Part shown: positions 50,378 to 58,638 of the stretch, in pieces | Numbering within the stretch: the stretch's first letter is position 1 | Layout: the number at the start of each line of letters is the position of its first letter | Assembly: GCA_028873595.1 (NCBI GenBank) | Contig: JAPPOV010000028.1 | Location: 26,978-90,977 of the forward strand | Source: Gemmatimonadota bacterium | GTDB taxonomy: Bacteria > Gemmatimonadota > Gemmatimonadetes > Longimicrobiales > Gaopeijiaceae | Reading direction: 5' to 3' | Length of the DNA stretch: 64,000 nucleotides | Translations under genes and position numbers: made by a program | The notes under the pieces: model-generated | The model's input: the letters and a program-made list of their open reading frames with translations, nothing else | Databases searched by the model: none | What the model was told of the DNA's origin: nothing

Positions 50378-52171
50378 TTATGGCTCCGGGGTGTGCTGGC
50401 TGGTCCAGTCGCCCCGGAGCCAGTCTACGACCAGACCCATCTCCGCATCCGACAGGATCTCATCCGCGCCAAACGACGGCATGCGGTCATTTCGGTTCCC
50501 GTAAAAGCTCCGATCAGTTGGATCGTGTAGCATCCCAAGCATCCACTCACGAGATCCCCAGCCCGTCAGGGCCGGACCTGCGTCGCCATCCGTCATCTCC
50601 CGGAACGTGTGGCATCGTGTGCAGTTGATCTCTTCGCTGCTCATGAGCAGACGGCCCTGCGCGATGTCGGCTTCCTGCGCCGCATCCATCTCGGCCTGGC
50701 CGGGCAAGCCGGCCTCGGCAGACACGGCCATGATCACCTTCTCGAGATCCTCGCGAACATCGGGCTCGAAGGCTGCCACACCGCGCTGAACGAAGCGAAC
50801 CATCCGACCTCGCACGTGCTCCGTAGCACCGAAGTACTCGTCAGTCGCTACCCGTTCCGGGTCGAGCAATCCCTGCAGCCATGCGCGGCTGCCAAAGCCT
50901 GCCAGATCCGCAGCTGAGGGTGCGTCCGAGGGTTCACCGCCCAGACCGTCATGACCCTCGAAACGGTGGCACTGTGAGCAATTCGCCGCGAAAATCTTCG
51001 GGCCTTGGGTCAGGGGATCCGTGCGCATCATGGCGAGTCCTCCCCCAACCGGTATTCCTGACGGCGCAGAGGCCAGCTCGGAGGCTCGCTCGGCCATGGC
51101 CTCGGCCTCCGCCTTCGCCTGGACAAACGCCGGATCAGCCCCGTCTTCGACCCGGGCAACCCAGGTCAGCATGACCACGCCGGCGAGCAAGGCGGCACCG
51201 ACGCCCAGGTTGAAGCGATGTCCGTACTTCCATCCCCCGATGATCGGCATGGCCGCAACGAGAGCCAGGACCAACCCGGGAATGACCTGAGCGGCCAGGA
51301 ATTCCCACCCGGCGGGAAAGTATTTCAGCCACTGGAAAAGGAAGAGGAAGTACCACTCGGGTCGAGCTGCCGCGTACGGTTCGGTCGGGTCCGCGGGCGC
51401 ACCCAGATGTGCCCCGCCGCTCCAGAGCACGAGCCCCAGCACTGTAGCCATGACGACCAGCGAGGCTACGCCATCCTTGAGTACCTGCTCCGGCCAGAAA
51501 TACCCGTCCGGTCGCTTCTTCTTGCTCTTTGGTACGGTCACCCCGTGGCGACGGAAGAGGTATATGTGGCCGACGATCAGCAGTGCCACGGCTGCGGGTA
51601 GTACACCCGCATGCAACACGAAGAAGCGCGTGAGCGTGTGGTGCCCATACTCCGGGCCACCGACCAGAAGCTGTTGGAGCCCCGGCCCGATGACAGGCGT
51701 GATCGATGCGATACTCGTAGCGACCTTTGTTGCCCAATATCCCTTCTGGTCCCATGGGAGCAGATACCCGGTCAAAGACAGACCGAGAACCAGCAGCAGA
51801 AGGATGAGACCGAACCAGAAGTTCACTTCCCGAGGCGCCCGATAGGCCCCGTCGATCAGCACCTGCATGAGGTGCAGCACCAGGAGGACGATGGTGACCT
51901 GGGCCATGTAGTGATGGATTCCACGCAGAAGCCATCCACCCGCCATCTGGTTCTGAATGAACCATACGCTTTCCCAGGCACCCTGGGCGTTTGCGCTGTA
52001 CGCAGACCACAAGACCAGGCCGGTAATGAGCTGAACCACCATGGCGAAGACGAGGGTGCTTCCCCAGATGTACCGCCAACGAGCGCCTCCTGGGATCCGC
52101 TCGTACAGCGCCCCCTTCAGGAGCGCGCGATACCCCGTGCGATGATCGAGCCAGTCGAGCATGTCGCGCAT
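50378..52171 (-). CDS. Cytochrome b fused to two cytochrome c domains (quinol:cytochrome c reductase)
   Basis: Membrane subunit of a bc-type complex, 597 residues. Residues 1-340 are cytochrome b: haem ligands His86 or His87, His100, His187 and His201, with the Qo-site motif PEWY at 271-274, so both the b and subunit-IV parts are fused. The C-terminal third holds two haem-c motifs, CSQCH (398-402) and CTRCH (517-521), each in a mono-haem domain. The fusion makes a b-c(c) chain that hands electrons onward without a separate cytochrome c1. It overlaps the Rieske stop by one base, forming the operon Rieske-cytochrome b. Confidence 0.94.
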   Translation of the reverse strand: MRDMLDWLDHRTGYRALLKGALYERIPGGARWRYIWGSTLVFAMVVQLITGLVLWSAYSANAQGAWESVWFIQNQMAGGWLLRGIHHYMAQVTIVLLVLHLMQVLIDGAYRAPREVNFWFGLILLLLVLGLSLTGYLLPWDQKGYWATKVATSIASITPVIGPGLQQLLVGGPEYGHHTLTRFFVLHAGVLPAAVALLIVGHIYLFRRHGVTVPKSKKKRPDGYFWPEQVLKDGVASLVVMATVLGLVLWSGGAHLGAPADPTEPYAAARPEWYFLFLFQWLKYFPAGWEFLAAQVIPGLVLALVAAMPIIGGWKYGHRFNLGVGAALLAGVVMLTWVARVEDGADPAFVQAKAEAEAMAERASELASAPSGIPVGGGLAMMRTDPLTQGPKIFAANCSQCHRFEGHDGLGGEPSDAPSAADLAGFGSRAWLQGLLDPERVATDEYFGATEHVRGRMVRFVQRGVAAFEPDVREDLEKVIMAVSAEAGLPGQAEMDAAQEADIAQGRLLMSSEEINCTRCHTFREMTDGDAGPALTGWGSREWMLGMLHDPTDRSFYGNRNDRMPSFGADEILSDAEMGLVVDWLRGDWTSQHTPEP

Positions 52172-52764
52172 CAGACGGGCGTCTTCTCGTCGCGGCCGGG
52201 AAGGAAGTTTTGGAACCGGACCCAGACTTCATCCTCGTTCCGAACTTCTACCTCGAGCTCATCCATGTCGCGCGGGCTGGGACTGGCTGGGTCGTTCACC
52301 ACACCGTCGAGGTCAAAGCTGCTTCGATGACAAGGGCACGCAAAACGCGCCCCGTCATCCGCGACACCCACGAAGCAGCCTGCGTGCGGACAGACGACGT
52401 TCAATGCAAGCACGTCGTCCCCTACCCGGCGGAGGTACACGGCGCCGACCGGCGTGTCCGTGTACGTCGCCCACGCATCGGTGCGATCGGCACTGACTGT
52501 GAATTTCCGCGGAGATCCGTCTTCTGGCACCGCGGAGAGTCGGGTGACCAGCACCATCCCGTTGGACTTCGTGCTACGCCGCAACGGATCGAGGACCGTC
52601 GTGATAGCCACGCCGATGGGTGCGAGTGTGGCGAGTGCGCCCACGGCGAGCGCCACCGCACCTGATAGGAAGTTGCGCCTTCCCTCCGGTTCTTGAACGT
52701 CAGTGTCGCATCCGATCGCTGTTTCGGACCCGACCTCTGACTCCCCCTCGATGTGCTCGCTCAT
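52171..52764 (-). CDS. Rieske iron-sulfur protein
   Basis: 197-residue [2Fe-2S] subunit of the same complex. N-terminal Tat-like anchor GRRNFLSGAVALAVGALATL (about 28-47). Cluster ligands are Cys125 and His127 in CPHAGC and Cys143 and His146 in CPCH; Cys130 and Cys145 can form the stabilising disulfide. The spacing is that of Rieske proteins. First gene of the pair with cytochrome b; divergent from the M1 aminopeptidase. Confidence 0.95.
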   Translation of the reverse strand: MSEHIEGESEVGSETAIGCDTDVQEPEGRRNFLSGAVALAVGALATLAPIGVAITTVLDPLRRSTKSNGMVLVTRLSAVPEDGSPRKFTVSADRTDAWATYTDTPVGAVYLRRVGDDVLALNVVCPHAGCFVGVADDGARFACPCHRSSFDLDGVVNDPASPSPRDMDELEVEVRNEDEVWVRFQNFLPGRDEKTPV

Positions 52765-52994
52765 CTACGCCGTTGGATCATCTCGAGTTGTGTGCCACGC
52801 GGCGAGCGGGAGCATGGAGCCGTGGTGGCGTAAGGTCAATCTACGCAATGATATCACCTGGGGACCAGATTGTGTTGAGCGCGACGCATCTGCGCGACAC
52901 CCATCAAACCACGCAAGCGGCTCATGCACGAGCGTTTGCTCACGCTCTGCCCGACACTCCATGTTGGCGTCCCACGATCACAGAGAGACGCCCC

Positions 52995-54641
52995 ATGCGA
53001 CACCTTTTGCTCATTAGCGCCCTCTTCGCGGTAGGCCCTGGGCCATCCCCGACACCCACGGTCGACGACTATCCCCGACGTAGCGGGATCGACATCGAAA
53101 ACTACCGATTCGAGCTGATACTGTCGGACGAGACCGACGTCGTCTCCGGGCGAGCGACGGTGTCGGTCCGCTTCACCGACAGCGGCGTCGCCGAGCTGCC
53201 ACTGGACCTCATCGGGCTTGGAGAGGATGGGTACGGTATGACTGTACACGGCGCCTCCTCGGCCGGGACTGATCTGGCGTGGGTTCACGAGGACGACCTG
53301 CTCACGATCACGCTAGGCGAGCCCGGCCGGGCCGGCGTCCTCATGGACGTCGAAGTCGCGTATTCGGGCGTACCCGCATCCGGATTGGTGGCCGGTCCCA
53401 ACCGGTACGGAGACCGCACGTTCTTCAGCGACAATTGGCCGAACCGCGCTCGGAATTGGTTGCCGACCATCGACCACCCCTACGACAAAGCCATGAACGA
53501 GATGGTCGTCACGGCTCCTGCTCACTACCAGGTCGTTTCGAACGGCGTGATCGTCGAAGAAACCGATCGTGGCGACGGAACCCGCACAACCCACTGGAAG
53601 AATTCAGTTCCAATCGCGACGTGGCTTTACGTACTCGGCGTAGCGGAATTCGCTGTTCAGCAGGTCGATGACTTCGAGGGTCGCGCGATCGAGACCTGGG
53701 TGTACCGTCAGGATCGCGACCTGGGCTTCTACGACTTCGCGGTGCCCACCAAGGCGGCCATGGAGTTCTACGACGAGTACGTGGGCCCCTACGCGTACGA
53801 GAGGATCGCCAACATCACCTCTCCAGTGACCGGGGGAGGGATGGAAGCGGCGACCTCGATCATGTACCACGAGAGCTCGGTGACCGGCGAACGAACCGTT
53901 CGGTGGCGTAACGTGATCATCCACGAGGTCGCCCACCAATGGTTCGGCAATGCTGTCACCGAATCCGACTGGGACGACGTATGGCTGAGCGAGGGCTTCG
54001 CTACCTACTTCACCCTCCTCTTCATCGAACACGCGTACGGGCGGGACGAGTTCGTAGCCGGCCTGCGCAGCTCGGCCGAGCGCGTGTTCACCCAGTACGA
54101 GACGGACCCCCAGTACCGCATCGTCCACGATGATCTCTCGGACATGCGTAGAGTGACAAGCGGAGCGACCTACCAGAAGGGATCCTGGGTCCTGCACATG
54201 CTTCGGAGCCAGGTGGGCGACGAGGTTTTCTGGCGTGGGATTCGCGAGTACTACGCGCGCTACATGAACGGCAACGCGACGACCACGGACTTCCGAACCG
54301 TCATGGAGGAAGCATCCGGCCTCGACCTCGGACTCTTCTTCGAGCAGTGGCTGTACAACGGCGGGAATCCTCGGCTGGAAGGATGGTGGGACTACGACGC
54401 AAGCACCCGTGCCGTTCGAATCGAGATCAACCAAACGCAAACCGCCGGCCCGACGTTCGAGCTTCCGCTGGAGATCGGAATCCACTTCGACGCAACGTCC
54501 CTCCCGGGGACCATACACGACGTCGTCGTCGATGCTCGCTCTCATCGCTTCGTCATCCCGGTCGACGAGGAACCCACCCACGTAACACTCGATCCCAACG
54601 TGAAGACCCTCTTCGAGTCCGAGTTCGGGCCGAGGCAGTGA
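52995..54641 (+). CDS. M1-family zinc aminopeptidase, exported
   Basis: 548 residues from the ATG at 52995, with a signal peptide (LLLISALFAVGPGPSP). The zinc motif HEVAHQWFGN (HExxH) and the third ligand in EGFATYF are present; the exopeptidase loop GGGMEAATSIM replaces GAMEN as usual in this group. Domain order is beta-saddle, catalytic thermolysin-like, then helical C-terminus. It removes N-terminal residues from peptides outside the cytoplasm. Earlier open-frame starts overlap the Rieske gene. Confidence 0.93.
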   Translation: MRHLLLISALFAVGPGPSPTPTVDDYPRRSGIDIENYRFELILSDETDVVSGRATVSVRFTDSGVAELPLDLIGLGEDGYGMTVHGASSAGTDLAWVHEDDLLTITLGEPGRAGVLMDVEVAYSGVPASGLVAGPNRYGDRTFFSDNWPNRARNWLPTIDHPYDKAMNEMVVTAPAHYQVVSNGVIVEETDRGDGTRTTHWKNSVPIATWLYVLGVAEFAVQQVDDFEGRAIETWVYRQDRDLGFYDFAVPTKAAMEFYDEYVGPYAYERIANITSPVTGGGMEAATSIMYHESSVTGERTVRWRNVIIHEVAHQWFGNAVTESDWDDVWLSEGFATYFTLLFIEHAYGRDEFVAGLRSSAERVFTQYETDPQYRIVHDDLSDMRRVTSGATYQKGSWVLHMLRSQVGDEVFWRGIREYYARYMNGNATTTDFRTVMEEASGLDLGLFFEQWLYNGGNPRLEGWWDYDASTRAVRIEINQTQTAGPTFELPLEIGIHFDATSLPGTIHDVVVDARSHRFVIPVDEEPTHVTLDPNVKTLFESEFGPRQ

Positions 54642-54837
54642 GTCGAACACTACGACGGACCGGTCGCTCTTGTGCGGCCGGGAAAGGTTGTTCGGACCCC
54701 CCGTTCCTGAAGGGAACCGATGAGCCCGCCAAGGGCAGCGTCGAACCACGCGCATGCGATTGCCCTGCCGATCATGCGTCCGCACTTTGCCGCCCCCCAG
54801 GGCCGCCAGCCAAGACTCACTGACCGATCACGTGCTC

Positions 54838-56268
54838 ATGTCTCATTCCAACTCCCTGCGACGCCCGCTCTTCATTCCGCTCATTCTGGCCTTCGTCTCG
54901 ACGGCATCCACTCCGTCGAATGCTCGTGCGCAACTCGACCTGGAGTCTCTCCAGGATGAGGCCGTCACCTGGCTTCAGGAGTACATCCGAATCAACACGA
55001 TCAACCCGCCCGGCAACGAAACCGCCGGAGCCGAGTTCTTCGCGCGGATCTTCGAAGCCGAGGGTGTGGAGTACGAGATGGCTGAGTCTGCTCCGGGCCG
55101 CGGCAACATCTGGGCACGCCTCGAGGGAGGCGACGAGCCCGGGATCGTGCTCCTCCACCACATCGACGTCGTGCCCGCCGACGAACGATTCTGGACAACC
55201 GACCCGCTGTCCGGCGAGCTCCGCGACGGCTACATCTACGGGCGAGGCGCACTCGACACGAAGACCAGCGGGATTCTGCACCTCGCGACGTTTCTGGCGC
55301 TCGCTCGGACAGAGACACCGCTGAACCGCGACGTGGTGTTCATGGCCACAGCCGACGAGGAGGCGGGTGGTTTCTTCGGCGCCGGCTGGCTCGTCGAGAA
55401 TCGGCCGGACCTCTTTGGGAATATCGGCTTTCTGCTGAACGAGGGCGGAGGCGGATCAGACGTGGATGGCACGGTCAATTTCGGCCTGGAGGTGACGCAG
55501 AAAGTGCCGTACTGGCTTCGCCTCACCGCAACAGGGGAGCCGGGTCATGGATCCCGCCCTCTGGTCAGCTATGCGTCGACTAAAATGATCGCAGCATTGG
55601 AGCGGTTCCGACTCCACCAATTCGAACCTCGCGTCATCCCGGCCGTCCAGGTGCATCTGAGCGGCATCGCCAATCGGCATCCCGAGCCCTGGCAGAGTCG
55701 ATTTTCGGAGATGGCAAAGTACGTCGGCGACGCCGAAGTGATGCGCGAATTTCAGATCTACGATCCGGGTCTGCATGCGCTTACGCGCAACACGTGCTCC
55801 ATCACGCGATTCGAAGGGAGCAACAAGATCAATGTCGTCTCTCCGGAGGTGACCGCGGAGATCGACTGCCGGCTACTTCCAGATCAGGACCCCGACGCCT
55901 GGCTCGCCGAGGTTCGCGCGGTGCTTGGCCCGGACATTGAGGTAGAGGTGCTGATGGGCTTCACTCCGGCAGTCTCCTCCACCGACACGGAACTGTACCG
56001 CACCGTGCGGGCGGTCACACTGGAAGAGTTCCCGGACGCCGGCTTTGTGCCGCAGGTCGTCGGCGGATTCACGGACAGCCACTTCTTTCGCGACCTCGAC
56101 ATCACGTCGTATGGATACACCGCGACTGCGACGCCTGCGGAAGACGCCGGTGGCGTCCATGGCAACGACGAACGCGTCACCGAATTGGACGTCCGACGAG
56201 GAGTCGCGATGACGCTCAAGATCCTCGAACGCTTCGCTGCAACTCGCCCCGTCCTGGAGGAACTCTGA
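54838..56268 (+). CDS. M20-family metallopeptidase, exported
   Basis: 476 residues from the ATG at 54838, signal peptide ending near NARAQ. Motifs: IVLLHHIDVVPADERFW (zinc), IYGRGALDTKTSG, FMATADEEAGGFFG (catalytic Glu pair), NEGGGG and later GVHGNDERVTE. It probably splits dipeptides or acyl-amino acids. Its stop overlaps the cupin start (TGATG), making a coupled operon M20-cupin-DUF1028. Confidence 0.92.
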   Translation: MSHSNSLRRPLFIPLILAFVSTASTPSNARAQLDLESLQDEAVTWLQEYIRINTINPPGNETAGAEFFARIFEAEGVEYEMAESAPGRGNIWARLEGGDEPGIVLLHHIDVVPADERFWTTDPLSGELRDGYIYGRGALDTKTSGILHLATFLALARTETPLNRDVVFMATADEEAGGFFGAGWLVENRPDLFGNIGFLLNEGGGGSDVDGTVNFGLEVTQKVPYWLRLTATGEPGHGSRPLVSYASTKMIAALERFRLHQFEPRVIPAVQVHLSGIANRHPEPWQSRFSEMAKYVGDAEVMREFQIYDPGLHALTRNTCSITRFEGSNKINVVSPEVTAEIDCRLLPDQDPDAWLAEVRAVLGPDIEVEVLMGFTPAVSSTDTELYRTVRAVTLEEFPDAGFVPQVVGGFTDSHFFRDLDITSYGYTATATPAEDAGGVHGNDERVTELDVRRGVAMTLKILERFAATRPVLEEL

Positions 56269-56591
56269 TGGCCGACCGCTATCACCTCGCTTCGATCGAA
56301 CCGCGTGAGCTCATACCCGGTCACCACGGTCGCTTCGTGCACTCCGAGCACACGACGCACGTCTACTGGGACATCGACCAGGGCGCACAGCTCCCCGAGC
56401 ATAGCCATCCGCACGAGCAGGTCGTGAACCTTCTGGAGGGCACGTACGAGCTCATCGTGGACGGCGAATCCCACGTGCTTGAGGCGGGCAACGTGCTCGT
56501 GATCCCCGGAGGTGCCACTCACAGCGGTGAAGCCCGAACCGCGTGCAGGATTCTCGACGTCTTCTCGCCGGTTCGCGAGGAGTATCGTTGA
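56268..56591 (+). CDS. Cupin-domain protein
   Basis: 107 residues, a single small beta-barrel. Cupin motif 1 is QLPEHSHPHEQVVNLLEG (about 43-60) with three metal-type ligands (His, His, Glu) and motif 2 is NVLVIPGGATHSGEA (about 75-89) with the fourth. Likely binds a metal and a small ligand. Translation is coupled to the M20 and DUF1028 genes through TGATG overlaps on both sides. Confidence 0.9.
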   Translation: MADRYHLASIEPRELIPGHHGRFVHSEHTTHVYWDIDQGAQLPEHSHPHEQVVNLLEGTYELIVDGESHVLEAGNVLVIPGGATHSGEARTACRILDVFSPVREEYR

Positions 56592-57406
56592 TGGGTCGGG
56601 CCTGGGCCGCATTGTTGCTGGTCGTCGGGGTGACTGCTGCGGCCGTGTGGTCACACGTACGAGCGAGTGAGGCCAAGAGCGAGATCGAAGCTGCCGCACA
56701 CAACCTGTCCCAGACAGAATCGGATGCTCCGTGGCCCCCCGTCGCGACGTTCTCGATCTTGGGGTATGACCCGGAAACAGGGGAGGTGGGTGGCGCCGTA
56801 CAATCGAGAGTCTTCTCGGTCGGTAACGGTGTACTCTGGGCCGAGGCGAACGTCGGAGTCATCGCTACTCAGGCAGTCGTCGACGTCAGCTATGGCCCTC
56901 AGGGCCTCGACCTTCTGCGATCAGGCATGGCTCCGTCGAACGTTATCGAGACCATTCTAGCCAACGATCCTAACCCTCGTCCCGAGCGCTGGATGATCGA
57001 GGGCCGCCAGTTCTCCGTGATGGACGCCCTGGGTAACGTGGCAACGCATACGGGTCCGCAGGCCAGTGATTGGGCCGGTCACCGCATAGGGCAGCACGTA
57101 TCCGCGCAGGGCAACATTCTCGCAGGCCCCGCCGTCGTCGACGACATGGTAGAGGCCTTCGAGGGCACAGAGGGGCACCTCTCTTTCCGACTGCTCGCCG
57201 CGCTCGAGGCCGGCCAAGCCGCTGGTGGCGACACGCGCGGGATGCAGTCCGCCGCCATCCTTATCGTGAAGGAAGACGGTGGAGTCTGGCTCAACAATGA
57301 CGTCGTCATGCGCTTGCAGGTCGATGATTCCGAGCAGCCGATCCAGGAGCTTCGACGTCTGATCGAGATTGCCGGACGCCAGCGGGCTAGGATTCGGGGT
57401 CGCTGA
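56591..57406 (+). CDS. DUF1028 (Ntn-hydrolase-like) protein, exported
   Basis: 271 residues with an N-terminal signal/anchor (AWAALLLVVGVTAAAVWSHV). The DUF1028 block PVATFSILGYDPETGEVGGA (about 49-68), VGVIATQAVVDVSYGPQGLD, MIEGRQFSVMDALGN and QGNILAGPAVVDDM are typical. DUF1028 proteins are Ntn-hydrolase folds often found beside peptidases; a role in amide or gamma-glutamyl hydrolysis is inferred from context. The ATG overlaps the cupin stop (TGATG). Confidence 0.9.
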   Translation: MGRAWAALLLVVGVTAAAVWSHVRASEAKSEIEAAAHNLSQTESDAPWPPVATFSILGYDPETGEVGGAVQSRVFSVGNGVLWAEANVGVIATQAVVDVSYGPQGLDLLRSGMAPSNVIETILANDPNPRPERWMIEGRQFSVMDALGNVATHTGPQASDWAGHRIGQHVSAQGNILAGPAVVDDMVEAFEGTEGHLSFRLLAALEAGQAAGGDTRGMQSAAILIVKEDGGVWLNNDVVMRLQVDDSEQPIQELRRLIEIAGRQRARIRGR

Positions 57407-57425
57407 CCCGATCGGAACAAAGAAA

Positions 57426-57456
57426 GGGACCCGGCCTTTCAGCCGAGCCCCGTTTT
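57426..57456 (+). terminator. Terminator after the DUF1028 gene
   Basis: GGGACCCGGC pairs with GCCGAGCCCC (two mismatches) around CTTTCA, followed by GTTTTG. It lies 20 bases past the DUF1028 stop and before the convergent bacilliredoxin gene. Confidence 0.75.
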
Positions 57457-57482
57457 GATGAAGGCTGCGCCGATCGTGCTGG

Positions 57483-57899
57483 TCAGCAGTGCTCGTCGTA
57501 CGCCGCCCGCAGGTCAGTGGCGATGTCTTCCGGATGGCGCCCTTCGATCTGATGGCGTTCCATGAAGTAGACGAGTTCTCCGTCCTTAAATAGAGCGACA
57601 GAGGGAGACGATGGGGGGTAGCCAGTGATGTAGTCGCGCGTTCGGTCGGTGGCCTCCATGTCTTGTCCCGCAAATACCGTCGTCAGGACCTCGGGCTTCT
57701 TCTCGCCCTGGAGCGACATCCACACGCCCGGGCGCATCATCCCCGCGGCACAACCACAGACGGAGTTCACGGCGACCAGCGTTGTTCGCTTTTCAATACC
57801 CAGACACGCATCGACATCCTCGGGCGTCCGCATCTCAGTGAAGCCGACGCGGACCAGATCTTCGCGCATCGGCGCCACCATCATTTCGGGGTATGGCAT
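57483..57899 (-). CDS. BrxA/BrxB-family bacilliredoxin (DUF1094)
   Basis: 138-residue thioredoxin-fold protein. The CxC active site is NSVCGCAAGMMRPG (about 45-58), the cis-proline region SPSVALFKDGELVY follows, and the C-terminal DIATDLRAAYDEHC ends in the cysteine seen in relatives. In Firmicutes these proteins reduce bacillithiol-mixed disulfides; whether this organism makes bacillithiol cannot be told from here. It is divergent from the molybdenum enzyme operon. Confidence 0.93.
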   Translation of the reverse strand: MPYPEMMVAPMREDLVRVGFTEMRTPEDVDACLGIEKRTTLVAVNSVCGCAAGMMRPGVWMSLQGEKKPEVLTTVFAGQDMEATDRTRDYITGYPPSSPSVALFKDGELVYFMERHQIEGRHPEDIATDLRAAYDEHC

Positions 57900-58046
57900 A
57901 GGTCTTCCTGCCTCTGAGTTCGTCGATTCATCCGCAGCGGGCGGCGTGATCGATCAAGTGATATCCGAAGTTGACTGCTGTCTACCACGTCTGCCACGAA
58001 AGGTGCCGTTGCCAACACGACGCGACGCGAGCGACCTTGTCTGACC

Positions 58047-58544
58047 ATGTCCAAGACGACTTCAATCGCCCGACTCCGGGTCAACGGAGACCTCCGCGAG
58101 GTCGGGGTGCCGACCCACTATACCCTTCTCGAGACCCTGAGATACGTGCTGGCGCTAACCGGCACAAAGCAGGGCTGCGACAAAGGCGATTGTGGCGCAT
58201 GCACTGTGATCGTCGACGGCGCTCCGACCCTGTCGTGCCTGACACCCGTCTGGGAGGCGGAGGATCGAGACATCATCACGGTCGAAGGCCTTGCCGGACC
58301 CGATGGCCCACACCCGCTCCAGGACGAATTCGACCTAAACGGTGCAGCTCAGTGTGGCTTTTGTACGCCCGGCATCCTCTGCTCCGCCGCAGCCCTGCTC
58401 GCTCGGACGTCCTCCCCGACACGAAACGAGATCCAGGAGGCTCTGGCCGGGAACCTGTGCCGCTGCACGGGCTACGCGAAGATCTACGATGCGGTGGAAA
58501 GCGCGGGGAGACGCCTTTCCGTGTCCAAGGAGGCCACAGGATGA
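58047..58544 (+). CDS. Molybdenum hydroxylase [2Fe-2S] subunit
   Basis: 165-residue electron-transfer subunit of the xanthine dehydrogenase/4-hydroxybenzoyl-CoA reductase family. Plant-type cluster ligands Cys44, Cys49, Cys52 and Cys64 ([12 protein letters not shown]) and the buried cluster CGFCTPG plus CRCTGY (Cys103, 106, 138, 140) are all present. With the large subunit (58639-61056) and FAD subunit (62038-63042) it makes a three-subunit enzyme. Followed by a 10-bp inverted repeat before the large subunit. Confidence 0.95.
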   Translation: MSKTTSIARLRVNGDLREVGVPTHYTLLETLRYVLALTGTKQGCDKGDCGACTVIVDGAPTLSCLTPVWEAEDRDIITVEGLAGPDGPHPLQDEFDLNGAAQCGFCTPGILCSAAALLARTSSPTRNEIQEALAGNLCRCTGYAKIYDAVESAGRRLSVSKEATG

Positions 58545-58564
58545 GTGGCACGGTCGCCATATCA

Positions 58565-58593
58565 TGTAACACCATGGAAGCCTTGGTGTTACA
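58565..58593 (+). promoter_or_regulatory. Perfect 10-bp inverted repeat between subunit genes
   Basis: TGTAACACCA (58565-58574) and TGGTGTTACA (58584-58593) with a 9-base centre, in the 94-base gap inside the operon. It could fold as an RNA hairpin that sets subunit ratio or protects the downstream message, or bind a dimeric regulator. Confidence 0.55.
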
Positions 58594-58638
58594 AGCACGC
58601 TCCCGCTTTTCGGACGGAAACCTCCTCCAAAGCACGGA

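Noticed and set aside
53604..54785. 393-codon antisense open frame through the M1 peptidase
   Set aside because: Shadow frame; low-quality composition and no domains.
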